Part shown: positions 18,634 through 27,358 of the stretch, piece by piece
Numbering within the stretch: the first letter of the stretch is position 1
Layout: every line of letters begins with the position of its first letter
Assembly: GCF_000814025.1 (NCBI RefSeq)
Contig: NZ_JWLL01000009.1
Location: 62,001 to 126,000, forward strand
Source of the DNA: Tateyamaria sp. ANG-S1
Lineage (GTDB): Bacteria; Pseudomonadota; Alphaproteobacteria; Rhodobacterales; Rhodobacteraceae
Direction of reading: 5' to 3'
Length of the DNA stretch: 64,000 bases
Notes under the pieces: generated by a model
What the model was told of the DNA's origin: nothing
The model's input: only the letters and a program-made list of their open reading frames with translations
Database searches by the model: none
Translations under genes and position numbers: made by a program

Positions 18634-19110
18634 GTGACAGAACCCCAACGCCCACCCCTGCCGCCATTCAGCTACGAGGACGCGGTGCAGAAGGTGCGGA
18701 TGGCGGAAAATGCCTGGAACACACGCGATCCACAAAAGGTCGCGCAAGCTTACACAGTCGATACCCGCTGGCGCAACAGATCAGAATTCCCGTCGGGCCG
18801 CGACGAGGTGCAAGCCTTCCTGACCCGCAAATGGGCCAAGGAGACCGGCTACCACCTGATCAAGGAGATATGGTGCCACAGCGACGACAGGATCGCCGTG
18901 CGGTTTTGCTATGAATGGCATGATGACGCGGGTCAGTGGTACCGCGCCCACGGAAACGAGAACTGGGAATTCGATGCGCTTGGGTACATGGCTGTGCGTC
19001 ATGCCTCGATCAACGATGTCCCGATTGCCGAAGCGGAGCGCAAGTTTCACTGGCCCGAAGGCACGCCGCGGCCAGACGATCACCCCGGGCTAACAGCGTT
19101 AGGATTGTAA
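18634..19110 (+). CDS. NTF2-like protein, DUF1348 family
   Basis: 158 aa small alpha+beta-barrel protein of the SnoaL/NTF2 superfamily. It has [41 protein letters not shown], then [37 protein letters not shown], the usual DUF1348 layout over the whole length. Start is GTG 18634, 7 nt after GAGGGA (18621-18626). Embedded between the transporter ATPase and cyanase with tiny gaps, so it is co-expressed with cyanate import and breakdown. Biochemical role unknown; NTF2 folds are often small-molecule lyases, isomerases or ligand carriers. No signal peptide, so cytosolic. Confidence 0.85.
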   Translation: MTEPQRPPLPPFSYEDAVQKVRMAENAWNTRDPQKVAQAYTVDTRWRNRSEFPSGRDEVQAFLTRKWAKETGYHLIKEIWCHSDDRIAVRFCYEWHDDAGQWYRAHGNENWEFDALGYMAVRHASINDVPIAEAERKFHWPEGTPRPDDHPGLTALGL

Positions 19111-19111
19111 G

Positions 19112-19576
19112 ATGAAGGACACAATAATGACCGAGATGACAAAGGAAGACGTCACAGCGATGATCCTGTCTGCGAAAAGGCAGGCAGGTCTGACCTGGGA
19201 AGAGATCGCCGACAAGATCGATATGTCACCGGTGTGGACCCACTCAGCGGCTATGGGCATGAATGCCTTCCCGGCCGAGAAAGCCGCTTTGATGGTGCAA
19301 ACCATGGGCCTGCCCCAAGAGGCCGAAGCCGTGCTGGCCGAAAGCCCCACCAAGATCTGGGAACAAGCCGTGCCCACCGATCCCTGCATCTACCGTTTCT
19401 ATGAGATCGTCGGTGTCTATGGTCCGACTCTGAAGGCCATTATCCAGGAGAAATTTGGTGACGGGATCATGTCGGCGATTGATTTCGACATGTCCGTGAC
19501 CCGCGTCGAACACCCCAAAGGGGATCGCGTAAAGGTCGAGATGTCTGGCAAATTCCTCGGCTACAATAGCTGGTAA
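19112..19576 (+). CDS. cynS: Cyanate hydratase (cyanase)
   Basis: 154 aa cytosolic enzyme converting cyanate plus bicarbonate to CO2 and carbamate (then ammonia). The catalytic Arg and Glu are in YRFYEIVGVYG and the catalytic Ser in GDGIMSAIDF; the N-terminal HTH-like domain is present. Start at ATG 19112 (AGGA 19101-19104, 7-nt spacer) matches the length of the E. coli enzyme; ATG 19127 with AAGGA at 19115-19119 is an equally good alternative. Terminal gene of the cyanate-type operon, followed by a strong intrinsic terminator. Confidence 0.97.
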   Translation: MKDTIMTEMTKEDVTAMILSAKRQAGLTWEEIADKIDMSPVWTHSAAMGMNAFPAEKAALMVQTMGLPQEAEAVLAESPTKIWEQAVPTDPCIYRFYEIVGVYGPTLKAIIQEKFGDGIMSAIDFDMSVTRVEHPKGDRVKVEMSGKFLGYNSW

Positions 19577-19600
19577 GCTGTAATACTGCATTCAATCCAG

Positions 19601-19632
19601 AAAGGCGGCCGTTCGGCCGCCTTTGTTGTTTT
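19601..19632 (+). terminator. Rho-independent terminator of the cyanate-type operon
   Basis: AAAGGCGGCC (19601-19610), loop GTTC, GGCCGCCTTT (19615-19624): a perfect 10-bp stem followed by the T-rich tail GTTGTTTT, 24 nt after the cynS stop. Confidence 0.93.
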
Positions 19633-19797
19633 CAGCAATATGGATTGACGGGCCAGGGCGCAGAATCCCTGCTAAATTACGCCCTGCTGCAGCGCCTGTT
19701 TTCTATGCTGAGATCGCCTCGAAAGCTCGGCGCTAGAACAGATCCAGACGCAGCATAAGCTTTGCTTTCAGTTTCCAGGCCTTTGCATCATCATCGC

Positions 19798-19809
19798 ATG
19801 ACTAGTCAT
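19798..19809. promoter_or_regulatory. 12-bp palindrome ATGACTAGTCAT at the 3' end of the GntR gene
   Basis: Perfect palindrome overlapping the stop codon of the GntR-type regulator. Its core TGACTAGT recurs at 20629-20636 in the regulator/TRAP intergenic region, so it may reflect an operator half-site, but a chance match is not excluded. Confidence 0.3.
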
Positions 19810-20482
19810 CAAAGTATGCACGGTGCGTCGTGTAGATCGCATCAATCGTTGGCGTCAGCCTGCCAAGGTGTTCCCGCAGCGTCACGTCAGCCTTGCCTGT
19901 GTCACCTGACATGATGGCGTCAAGCAGGTCCTGGTGGTCGTTGTAAAGCACGGTCATCGCATCCTTGCTGGTGAGTGCCAGCATACACAGCCGGTCAACC
20001 TGAGCCTTGTTTGCCGCGATCAGATCGAAGGCAAAACTTTGCCGCGCCGAGGCACACAGAAGTTTGTGAAACTCGTAGTCCAATTCGTGAAACAGATCGG
20101 TGTTTTCCACCACAATCGCTTCGGCCTGCGCCTTCATGTTCGATTTCAGCTTTGGATCAATGGACATATCGCGTTCCACCGTTGCGGTGCGCACGACCTC
20201 AAGCTCTATCGCGGCCCGAACGAACCGGGCATTTGCGATCAACTCTCTGGAAAAGGGTCGGACGACAGTGGCGCGCTGCGGGCGAACAAGAAGAAGGTTG
20301 AGACCGGCAAGTCGGGTAAACGCCTCGCGCACCGGCTGCCTTGAGTAGCCAAATGCCTTCGCGATCTCCGATTCCGAGATCTTGGTTCCAGGCAGCAGCT
20401 CCAGCTTGGTGATTTGCTCGAAGAGTTGGTCAAAGACCAGATCACTACCGGTTGTGCGTTCCAAGGTTCCCAGTGCCGCCAT
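19802..20482 (-). CDS. GntR-family transcriptional regulator, FadR/FCD subfamily
   Basis: 226 aa DNA-binding regulator. The N-terminal winged HTH is PGTKISESEIAKAFGYSRQPVREAFTRLAGLNLLLVRPQRATVVRPF. The C-terminal all-helical FCD ligand domain has the metal/ligand His pattern ELDYEFHKLLC...NDHQDLLDAIMSGD...LREHLGRL. Members usually respond to small organic acids or sugar acids. Divergently placed to the TRAP transporter plus SDR operon, which it probably represses. The ligand cannot be deduced. Confidence 0.92.
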   Translation of the reverse strand: MAALGTLERTTGSDLVFDQLFEQITKLELLPGTKISESEIAKAFGYSRQPVREAFTRLAGLNLLLVRPQRATVVRPFSRELIANARFVRAAIELEVVRTATVERDMSIDPKLKSNMKAQAEAIVVENTDLFHELDYEFHKLLCASARQSFAFDLIAANKAQVDRLCMLALTSKDAMTVLYNDHQDLLDAIMSGDTGKADVTLREHLGRLTPTIDAIYTTHRAYFDD

Positions 20483-20803
20483 AATTCTTTCGCTGCCTTT
20501 CTGTCTATCGCAACTCTGTCAGACGATCGCCCGGAGTAAAAGACGTTACTTCAGGCTACTAGGCTACTGCCTATTGCTTTGGAGCTTCCAGGAAATCTCT
20601 TCCTACAGTTCTTCTCAACAATAATGGTTGACTAGTATCCCAGTTAGGGCTTTCATCTGGAACATCAACTAAAGAGTCGTCTCTCCGGCTGGAGGCGCGC
20701 TAGGCACGCGCGCATTTCGGTAGAGGCAGAACTCGCAGGTGATGTGGTCGGTTGATCCAAGACCGACCAAGGGAGCGAAAAGAAACTGATCAGGGAGGAC
20801 ACA
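20483..20803. promoter_or_regulatory. Divergent control region, GntR regulator / TRAP operon
   Basis: 321 bases without a gene. A TTGACT at 20628-20633 could be a -35 element (weak -10 TTTCAT at 20651-20656); it overlaps TGACTAGT (20629-20636), shared with the palindrome at 19798-19809, a reasonable place for repressor binding. A tandem GGCTACTAGGCTACT lies near 20552-20566. GGGAGGAC before ATG 20804 is the ribosome site for dctP. Assignments are by eye. Confidence 0.35.
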
Positions 20804-21787
20804 ATGATCAATGTAACACTCAAGGCTCTGGCAACGTCAGCGATGGTGCTGGCCGGGGTATCGGTGACCCAAGCCGACGTGACACTGCGCGGCGCCAGCA
20901 TGTTCGACGAAGAGCATTCGTTCACGAAAACGCTGCGGGAATTCGAGCGTTTGGTGGCCGAGAAATACGATGGGGACGTCAGCTTTGACCTGCGGCTCAA
21001 CGGCGAACTTGGCGTCGAGTCCGACTACGTGACCTATCTGAACCAGGGCGTTGCGGTCGATTACACGATCCTTGCGCCTTCCAATATGGCGGTGTTTTCC
21101 GAGAGCATTCCGCTCATGGACATGCCGTTCCTGTTTCGCGATCTGGACCACTGGAATGCCGTTCTGTCATCTGACGCCTTCGCACCTTTGGAAGCGGACC
21201 TGCGCGAAGCGGCGGGCATTGTGATCGTTGGCTACCATGGCGGCGGGGTGCGGAACTTGGCCTCGGCAGAGCCGGTGACCAGCATGGACGAGCTGGCAGG
21301 CCACCGGATGCGTGTCATGGGGGCGCCCATTCAGGCGCAGACGTTCGATGCCGTTGGCGCGGCCCCGTCGGCCATCGCGTACAACGAGGTCTACAACGCG
21401 ATCCAGACTGGCGTTATTGCCGGGTTCGAGAACGAGGCCGCCTCGATCCAGAACCTGAAGTTCTACGAAGTGGCACCGCACATCTCACTGACGCAGCACA
21501 CGATCACGGTACGCCCGATTGTGATGTCTGCCAAAACCTTCGATGGGCTGCCCGCAGACCTGCAAAGCGCGGTCATGGAAGCTGGTGCAGAAGCCGGTGC
21601 CTTTGGCCGCGCCCTTGAAAGCGGCGCCGATGGTGAAATCCTGCAAGAGATGTCCGAAGCCGGACAGATCGTCATTCACGACTTTGCCGGTCGCGAGAAG
21701 ATGCTCGAACTGGTGAAGCCGGTGCAGGACTCCTACGCCGAAAGCCTCGGCGCGACAGAGCTGCTCACAAACGTCCGCGGCATGTAA
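20804..21787 (+). CDS. dctP: TRAP transporter substrate-binding protein, DctP family
   Basis: 327 aa periplasmic solute-binding protein with Sec signal (TLKALATSAMVLAGVSVTQA). The DctP fold is indicated by VAVDYTILAPSNMAVF, PLMDMPFLFRDLDHW, the conserved stretch SMDELAGHRMRVMGAPIQAQTFDAVGAAPSAIAYNEVYNAIQTGVIAGFENE (includes the carboxylate-binding Arg, MRVMG) and the C-terminal VKPVQDSYAESLG. Binds an organic acid, probably a sugar acid or hydroxy acid given the neighbouring SDR. First gene of a four-gene operon, with a stem-loop directly after it. Confidence 0.93.
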   Translation: MINVTLKALATSAMVLAGVSVTQADVTLRGASMFDEEHSFTKTLREFERLVAEKYDGDVSFDLRLNGELGVESDYVTYLNQGVAVDYTILAPSNMAVFSESIPLMDMPFLFRDLDHWNAVLSSDAFAPLEADLREAAGIVIVGYHGGGVRNLASAEPVTSMDELAGHRMRVMGAPIQAQTFDAVGAAPSAIAYNEVYNAIQTGVIAGFENEAASIQNLKFYEVAPHISLTQHTITVRPIVMSAKTFDGLPADLQSAVMEAGAEAGAFGRALESGADGEILQEMSEAGQIVIHDFAGREKMLELVKPVQDSYAESLGATELLTNVRGM

Positions 21788-21796
21788 ATGCCTCCG

Positions 21797-21837
21797 AGCC
21801 AATGGGCGGATGCAGAGAACTGCGCCGCCCATTGGCT
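21797..21837 (+). terminator. Strong stem-loop between dctP and dctQ
   Basis: AGCCAATGGGCGG (21797-21809) pairs perfectly with CCGCCCATTGGCT (21825-21837) across a 15-nt loop, starting 9 nt after the dctP stop. There is no T-tract. Probably an attenuator or 3'-stabilising hairpin that raises DctP levels over the membrane subunits. Confidence 0.7.
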
Positions 21838-21883
21838 TTCCGAAAATCCTGGCACCGTGTTCTGCCGCAAATCCGGGGGCGTC

Positions 21884-22375
21884 ATGCTTGGCCGACTACT
21901 TGATGGGTTCTGCAAGAGCCTGCGCATTCTTCTTGGCGCGCTGATGGGCGCACTGGCCATCCCGGTCGCGATGCAGGTCCTGTCTCGATACACGGGAATC
22001 ATCCCATCGTTCCTGTGGACCGAAGAACTCGCGACCTTTCTATTTGTCTGGATCGTGATGATCGGATCGGTGGTTGCCGTTTGGGATGGCACTCATTTTG
22101 ACGTGCGCATCACGCGGGATGCTCAAACCCCTTTCATGACGCTCATGCAACGCGGTGTCGTGCACTTTGCAATCATGGCCTTCGGCGCTTTGTTCCTGTT
22201 CTACGGCGTTGAATACGCCGAATTCGGTGGCAAGCAGCGATCTGTCATGATGCGGGCCAACCTTATGATCACGCATATCTCTGTCCCCATCGCTGGTGGC
22301 TTGTGGATGCTGTTGTCGGGCTATCGCCTTGCCCAAGAGATCGCGATCTTTCGCGCGCGCGGAGGTGTCGTCTGA
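21884..22375 (+). CDS. dctQ: TRAP transporter small permease, DctQ family
   Basis: 163 aa protein with four hydrophobic helices, beginning LRILLGALMGALAIPVAMQVLSRYTG and including WTEELATFLFVWIVMIGSVVAVWDGTHFDVR, the classic DctQ motif (EE...R/G-HF). Start ATG 21884 is chosen because the upstream in-frame part contains the dctP/dctQ hairpin and is hydrophilic; GGGGG precedes it. The stop overlaps dctM by one base (TGATG). Confidence 0.92.
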   Translation: MLGRLLDGFCKSLRILLGALMGALAIPVAMQVLSRYTGIIPSFLWTEELATFLFVWIVMIGSVVAVWDGTHFDVRITRDAQTPFMTLMQRGVVHFAIMAFGALFLFYGVEYAEFGGKQRSVMMRANLMITHISVPIAGGLWMLLSGYRLAQEIAIFRARGGVV

Positions 22376-23682
22376 TGATCCTGGACACAGCCACCGCCAC
22401 ACTGATTTTGATCGGGGCTTTCGTCGTCTTGATCCTGATCCGCATTCCGGTTGCGTTTGCTTTGGGCTTGGCAACCGTCCCGGTTGTCTTGCTGGAGTTG
22501 CGCCTGACCCCGTTCATCGTGCTGGACCGGATGTTCCAGTCATACAATTCCTTCATCCTGCTCGCTGTGCCATTCTTCCTTTTGGCTGCCAATCTGATGA
22601 ATTCTGGCAAGGTGACGGACCGTTTGATCGAGCTGGCCCGCGTGCTGACCGGGTGGATGCCGGGCGGGCTTGGCCATGTGAACGTTGCTGTGTCCATGCT
22701 GTTTGCGGGCATCTCAGGCTCGTCCACGGCGGACGCTGCGGGGATCGGGAAAATACTGATCCCGGCCATGCAGAAAGAGGGGTACGACACCCGATTTGCG
22801 GTAGCGATCACGGCCTGTTCTTCGGTCATGGGTGTGATCATCCCGCCATCCATTCTCATGATCGTATGGGGCGGTGTGATGCAGGTCTCTGTCGGGGCGC
22901 TGTTCCTGGGTGGCGCTGTCCCGGGGCTTATGATCGGCCTGACATTGATGGGCACCGTCTATTGCTTTGCCAAGGTGCGCAACTATCCGGTGACCGCAAC
23001 GCCAAGCCTTGGCGCTTTTTGGGCCGCCTGGAAAGGCGCTGCCCTCGCCCTTCTGACGCCCATCTTCGTCATCGGCGGGATTGTCGGCGGGATCGTGACG
23101 CCCACGGAAAGCGCGATCATCGCCGCCGCTTATGCATTGGTCTTGGGCATGTTTGTCTATCGCACGGTGACAGTCCGCACCCTTGGCTTCATCCTATATG
23201 ACACGGCCCGATTTGCCGCTATTTCACTCTTTGCCATTGGCACCGCTTCGGCGTTCGGTTGGTTGCTGTCCTTCTACAATGCACCTCGCCTGATCGTGAG
23301 TGTCCTGACGGCGTGGGAGTTTGGCCCCTTCGGCACAGCCATGGTCATCGCCGCCCTGTTTCTCGTATTCGGGCTGTTTATCGACGCCATCCCCACAATC
23401 ATCATTCTGGGCACGGTGCTGATGCCCGTGGCCCAGGCTGGCGGCGTCGATCCCATCGCATTTGCAATCATCGGGATCGTCTCACTCGCTTTCGGACTGG
23501 TGACACCGCCCTATGGGTTGTGCCTGTTGATCTCAGCAGCGATTGGAGGATTGAACGTCGTGCAGGTGCTGCGCGAAGTGGTGATTATCCTTGCCCCAAT
23601 GCTCTTCATCCTCGTGATGCTCGCCGCATTTCCCGCAATCATTCTGTGGCTGCCCAAGGCGCTTATGCCGGGCGCTTTCTAA
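22375..23682 (+). CDS. dctM: TRAP transporter large permease, DctM family
   Basis: 435 aa, about 12 hydrophobic segments. Typical DctM sequences: PFFLLAANLMNSGKVTDRLIELARVLTGWMPGGLGHVNV, MLFAGISGSSTADAAGIGKILIPAM and TPTESAIIAAAYALVLG. Start ATG shares its A with the dctQ stop. Uses the sodium/proton gradient with DctPQ for uptake of the DctP-bound solute. 73 nt separate it from the SDR gene. Confidence 0.94.
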   Translation: MILDTATATLILIGAFVVLILIRIPVAFALGLATVPVVLLELRLTPFIVLDRMFQSYNSFILLAVPFFLLAANLMNSGKVTDRLIELARVLTGWMPGGLGHVNVAVSMLFAGISGSSTADAAGIGKILIPAMQKEGYDTRFAVAITACSSVMGVIIPPSILMIVWGGVMQVSVGALFLGGAVPGLMIGLTLMGTVYCFAKVRNYPVTATPSLGAFWAAWKGAALALLTPIFVIGGIVGGIVTPTESAIIAAAYALVLGMFVYRTVTVRTLGFILYDTARFAAISLFAIGTASAFGWLLSFYNAPRLIVSVLTAWEFGPFGTAMVIAALFLVFGLFIDAIPTIIILGTVLMPVAQAGGVDPIAFAIIGIVSLAFGLVTPPYGLCLLISAAIGGLNVVQVLREVVIILAPMLFILVMLAAFPAIILWLPKALMPGAF

Positions 23683-23755
23683 CGGGCGCCCCTACTCTAC
23701 TCATAAACCGAAACATCGGCCCGCACTGGGTCATTCGCAAACAGGAAGGATCGAC

Positions 23756-24499
23756 ATGAAACTCGCAGGAAAGACCGCCATCGTGACCGGAGGAGGTCGC
23801 GACATTGGCCGCGCCGTTGCTGAGAAACTGGCCTCTGAAGGGGCAAATGTCGCCATCAACTATTTCTCAAGTTCAAAAGGTGCGGATGACGCTGTCGCTG
23901 CGATCAAGGCCAAGGGGGGAAACGCCCTGGCCATGCAGGGTGATCTGAACAAGCAGGCGGATGTACAGGCACTGGTTCAGGCGACAGTAGATGCCTTCGG
24001 TGGTGTCGATATTCTTGTGAACAACGCGGGCGGATTGATCGGGCGGAAAACGATCGCCGAGATGCCTTTGGAGCACTGGGAGGCTGTGATACGTTTGAAC
24101 GTGACAAGCACTTTCCTGATGACCCAGGCGTGTCTTGCGCAAATGACCTCCGGCGCCATTGTGAACCTGGCCAGTCAAGCGGGCCGCGATGGTGGCGGCC
24201 CTGGCGCAGTTGCATATGCGACCTCAAAAGGGGCAATCATGACAATGACACGCGGGCTTGCAAAGGAACTCGGGCCAGACATTCGGGTCAACGCCCTATG
24301 CCCCGGCATGATCGACACCGACTTTCACAACGTCCACACGCCCGATGCAGGCCGGCGTGGCTTTGAAGCCAGCGCACCACTCAAACGCCAAGGGCATGTT
24401 GAGGATGCCGCAAATCTCGTCCTGTTTCTGGCAAGCGATGACAGCGCTTTCATCACAGGCACCAACATCGACATCAACGGGGGCATTTTGTTTTCATAG
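23756..24499 (+). CDS. Short-chain dehydrogenase/reductase (SDR)
   Basis: 247 aa classical SDR (FabG/glucose-dehydrogenase-like). The cofactor-binding TGGGRDIGRAVA is near residue 12, NNAGG near 88, the Ser in VNLASQAGRDG, and the catalytic Tyr-x-x-x-Lys in YATSKGA. The C-terminus GTNIDINGGILFS is typical. AGGAAGG precedes ATG 23756. Last gene of the GntR/TRAP cluster, so it likely oxidises the imported compound. The NAD versus NADP preference and the substrate are not determinable from sequence. Confidence 0.92.
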   Translation: MKLAGKTAIVTGGGRDIGRAVAEKLASEGANVAINYFSSSKGADDAVAAIKAKGGNALAMQGDLNKQADVQALVQATVDAFGGVDILVNNAGGLIGRKTIAEMPLEHWEAVIRLNVTSTFLMTQACLAQMTSGAIVNLASQAGRDGGGPGAVAYATSKGAIMTMTRGLAKELGPDIRVNALCPGMIDTDFHNVHTPDAGRRGFEASAPLKRQGHVEDAANLVLFLASDDSAFITGTNIDINGGILFS

Positions 24500-24530
24500 G
24501 TTACCGCGCGGACGCCAGTGGGTAATGCAC

Positions 24531-25343
24531 TCAAGGCGTCCAGTTCGGCTCTTCGAGCCATACGGACAGCGGTATCGCTTGTCTCGGATTGCCAGTGACC
24601 GCTTCGCGCCGGGCGCGCACCAGGTCTTCGCGTGGCGCAATCAGGTTTGGCGTGGCGTCATCGAAATCGCGCGCAATGATCGACACAGCAATGAGGTAGC
24701 GGATCGGTTCGTCTTCTGGCAGGGATCGACCGACCGCGAGGGGCGGGGCGGAAAAGCCCGGTGATCCGTCGCCGTAGCTTCGCAACACCACCTCCGCATA
24801 GGTTCCTTCAGTCCCGCAAACGTTTAGCCGGGCGAGGATATATCGACGGCCCATGCTTTCGGCAATGCGCGCCTCATCGACGTCGGGGCGGTAGAAGCTG
24901 CGTTCCCAGCCCGCCTCCATCATGGATGTAATGATGTCATCCGATGCCGCACGGGCATCTTGAAAGGAAAGCGGCTCCATCGGAAGCGTCGCATAGACAC
25001 CGGAAATCCAAGGGCCCACGTGGTCCACCCGGATCAAACGCCCAGCTGGTAAGGTTATGGGCGGACAGGTGCCATCGTTATACCGCAGGATGTAACCGTC
25101 AGGGCCGCTCGTGCCGGAGGCAAGCGCCTGAAAAAAGACCACATCGTCATCCTGACGGGGCCGTTCAGTCCCCATTGGCAGTTCCGAGCCGATGCGTTCG
25201 TAGAACTTGGAAATTTCGTCCAGCAGACCGAGTTCCAAGACTTTCGGCGGATCAAGGTTCACTGCCGCACCTCGCCACCAGAGAAATGCGCCCGCGAGAA
25301 TGAGCAATCCGACATATGCAGCGATCCATTTTCTTTGAAACAT
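24531..25343 (-). CDS. Membrane-anchored protein of unknown function, last gene of the Tc/PAAR operon
   Basis: 270 aa. A single N-terminal hydrophobic helix (IAAYVGLLILAGAFLWWRG, residues 8-26), then a soluble domain with just two Cys (DGTCPP and NVCGTEG), which could form one disulfide if the domain faces the periplasm. No known domain recognised. Starts 13 nt after the Cys-rich gene upstream in the operon. Position as a small membrane-tethered gene at the end of an effector-like operon fits an immunity protein, but that is inference only. Confidence 0.7.
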   Translation of the reverse strand: MFQRKWIAAYVGLLILAGAFLWWRGAAVNLDPPKVLELGLLDEISKFYERIGSELPMGTERPRQDDDVVFFQALASGTSGPDGYILRYNDGTCPPITLPAGRLIRVDHVGPWISGVYATLPMEPLSFQDARAASDDIITSMMEAGWERSFYRPDVDEARIAESMGRRYILARLNVCGTEGTYAEVVLRSYGDGSPGFSAPPLAVGRSLPEDEPIRYLIAVSIIARDFDDATPNLIAPREDLVRARREAVTGNPRQAIPLSVWLEEPNWTP

Positions 25344-25356
25344 GTGCGCATCCTCA

Positions 25357-26166
25357 TCACTCGCGGATACCTTCGATTTCGTACATGCGATCCATCAGAT
25401 CACGGTAATAATCCACGCGGTCCGTCGGACTCGCGATAGATCGGTCCCCCAGGGGAACCAGGTTTTCTCGGGTGCAAGTCTTGGCGACCGGGATCGAGGT
25501 CATGTCCTGAAACACGTTCAGGCCGTCAACGACCCCTGCGGCCTGAAAAGTGCCCGGCCATCGCTCGTACACCGGTTGCACAACTTCCATCTGTTCATAT
25601 CGGGCAATGGTGTCCGCAGCTCCTCGCAGATCACCATCTTGCATCTGCTCCAGCGCCGTCCGCAGGTCTTGTTCCAATTGAATGGCGCCTTCATCAGCGC
25701 ACTCGAGTACTCGTTCGATCCCGCAATTCGCGGCCATCCGCATCGGGGGATAGATACTCTCGAAGATGGCAACATTCGCCTCACCGAGCGCAGTCAGCAT
25801 GTTTGCGCCGGTATCAGCTCCGCCGAAGATGCGGTCCGGGATCATATCGTCAGCGCTGGCGGCCTGCCGGATCGCACAGCCCCCTTGTACCGACACGTAA
25901 GACGCCAGACGAACCCAGTGATTTTCAGGCATATCAGCCGCAAGATCGGTGTAGGCTTGCGTGATATAGCCGTTGCGTATGACTTCTGCTGGAATCTCGC
26001 GATAGGTTCGGCTCTCCATATCCATATCGGCCATGCCGGGACCCTGTCGCTTGATCCGGTTCACCTCGTCCTGAACCATCGCGAAAGCTTCGTCACAGTC
26101 ATCGGGACAAACACCGACAGGCGTCGGCGACGAACGAGTTGTACTGAAAGGGGCATCCTGTGGCAT
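25357..26166 (-). CDS. Cys-rich protein of unknown function in the Tc/PAAR operon
   Basis: 269 aa with seven Cys (GVCPDDCDE, QGGCAIRQ, AANCGIERVLECADEG, AKTCTREN), mainly helical, no signal peptide or transmembrane segment. The part ITQAYTDLAADMPENHWVRLASYVSVQGGCAIRQA faintly recalls proteins found beside type VI secretion spike genes (DUF2515-like), a resemblance by eye only. Its ATG overlaps the stop of the DUF4123-like gene (ATGA), indicating translational coupling. Candidate cargo/effector or accessory; function unknown. Confidence 0.65.
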   Translation of the reverse strand: MPQDAPFSTTRSSPTPVGVCPDDCDEAFAMVQDEVNRIKRQGPGMADMDMESRTYREIPAEVIRNGYITQAYTDLAADMPENHWVRLASYVSVQGGCAIRQAASADDMIPDRIFGGADTGANMLTALGEANVAIFESIYPPMRMAANCGIERVLECADEGAIQLEQDLRTALEQMQDGDLRGAADTIARYEQMEVVQPVYERWPGTFQAAGVVDGLNVFQDMTSIPVAKTCTRENLVPLGDRSIASPTDRVDYYRDLMDRMYEIEGIRE

Positions 26167-27350
26167 CAGACATCAATTCCCGCATTGGTGGCCGGTGGCA
26201 AGAGGGTCCGGCGAAGGGCGGCGCATTTGCGCTCTTGGGACCAGTCTTTACGCGACAGACAGACCTTGATGTCCGGTCTTTGAAGGATCGAGGCACCGTA
26301 ATGCCATAAGATCTCAACGAGGTCCGCGATGTGTTGGTCAGCCCGAAACGCCGTTCGCGATGTTGCAATGCGGCGCAGTTCACTGGCACGTCTCCGGACG
26401 TCCTGCGCGGCCATTTCGTTGATCTCGGGATAGGCACGGGAAAGATGACGCGCTATCGCAACATCCAGCTCCGACGCCCGTGCATCACCCAGCGCATCCA
26501 CTTGCTGCGGATCAAGAGAAAGGGGCTGAAGACCGTCCTGAGAGTTGTCTTCCGCTGTCGGTTCCCGATCGAGCCTGACCACATGGGACAGGGTGCCATC
26601 GTGACATATCGCGCCATCCGGGACGACAGCGAACATGGACACCGCTGGCCCCAGCAAACGCGCGTTCTGATCGGGCCGAAGAAGAGACGCAACGACCGCC
26701 ATGGCTCGGCCATCAGCGTGCCGGAATGCGACCTCCTCCTGACCACTTGCATCGGGATGCCTTGGCCGGGGACGGCGTGCAAGAAGGATGAGGTTCAGAC
26801 TGCGCAAGTGCCGCCGCAACGTACTTACATCGGTGTCGATGTCTCCATCAACGAACGTTTTACGGGGCGGTAAGACCCAGAAGACCGGGGAAAAGGGCAC
26901 GCAGTTTTCGATCAATGCGGACAAAACCGCTCGCGTATCTTGCGCGTCCCGCGCGGCAATGCCCGCAGCGCCGAAAACTCCATCCGCTGGGCGGCTTTCA
27001 CTGTCCGCGAGCTGCGATGCTGCGTCAGCAAGAAAAGCTGCATGCGCCTCCGGATCCGCCGCGATGTTTTCAGGGGCTTTCGGTAGCCCATCCACTGCGT
27101 TGACCGGTCGTCTGTCCGGAAAGGCCATCCACGGGCCCGCATCAACTTGGGCACGGGGCAGGCTCCCGCCCCACAGCGGGGTTCCCCAGATATCCAAGTC
27201 TTCTAGGGATGCGGATATATCTGCGAACAAGGCGCCATCCAACGCAACGGCAAGCCTGTTGCCATCTGCCAAAGCGCCTTCGACAGCGGCTGCAAGCTCG
27301 TCGTACTGCGTCCCCGCAGACCGTGGCGTCAGCACCTCAACTGCAACCAT
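26166..27350 (-). CDS. DUF4123-like effector adaptor/chaperone
   Basis: 394 aa cytosolic protein. The N-terminal part resembles the DUF4123 pattern: RLAVALDGALFADI, a middle with PFSPVFWVLPP, the block VSTLRRHLRSLNLIL, then VAFRHADGRAMAVVASLLRPDQNARLLGPAVSMFAVVPDG, corresponding to the family's FRFYDPRVL region. Known DUF4123 proteins load effectors onto VgrG/PAAR spikes of type VI secretion systems. Sits directly after the PAAR-like gene (8 nt) and is coupled to the Cys-rich gene. The remaining C-terminal helical part (from about residue 270) is not assigned. Confidence 0.6.
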   Translation of the reverse strand: MVAVEVLTPRSAGTQYDELAAAVEGALADGNRLAVALDGALFADISASLEDLDIWGTPLWGGSLPRAQVDAGPWMAFPDRRPVNAVDGLPKAPENIAADPEAHAAFLADAASQLADSESRPADGVFGAAGIAARDAQDTRAVLSALIENCVPFSPVFWVLPPRKTFVDGDIDTDVSTLRRHLRSLNLILLARRPRPRHPDASGQEEVAFRHADGRAMAVVASLLRPDQNARLLGPAVSMFAVVPDGAICHDGTLSHVVRLDREPTAEDNSQDGLQPLSLDPQQVDALGDARASELDVAIARHLSRAYPEINEMAAQDVRRRASELRRIATSRTAFRADQHIADLVEILWHYGASILQRPDIKVCLSRKDWSQERKCAALRRTLLPPATNAGIDV

Positions 27351-27358
27351 CGCAGCCT

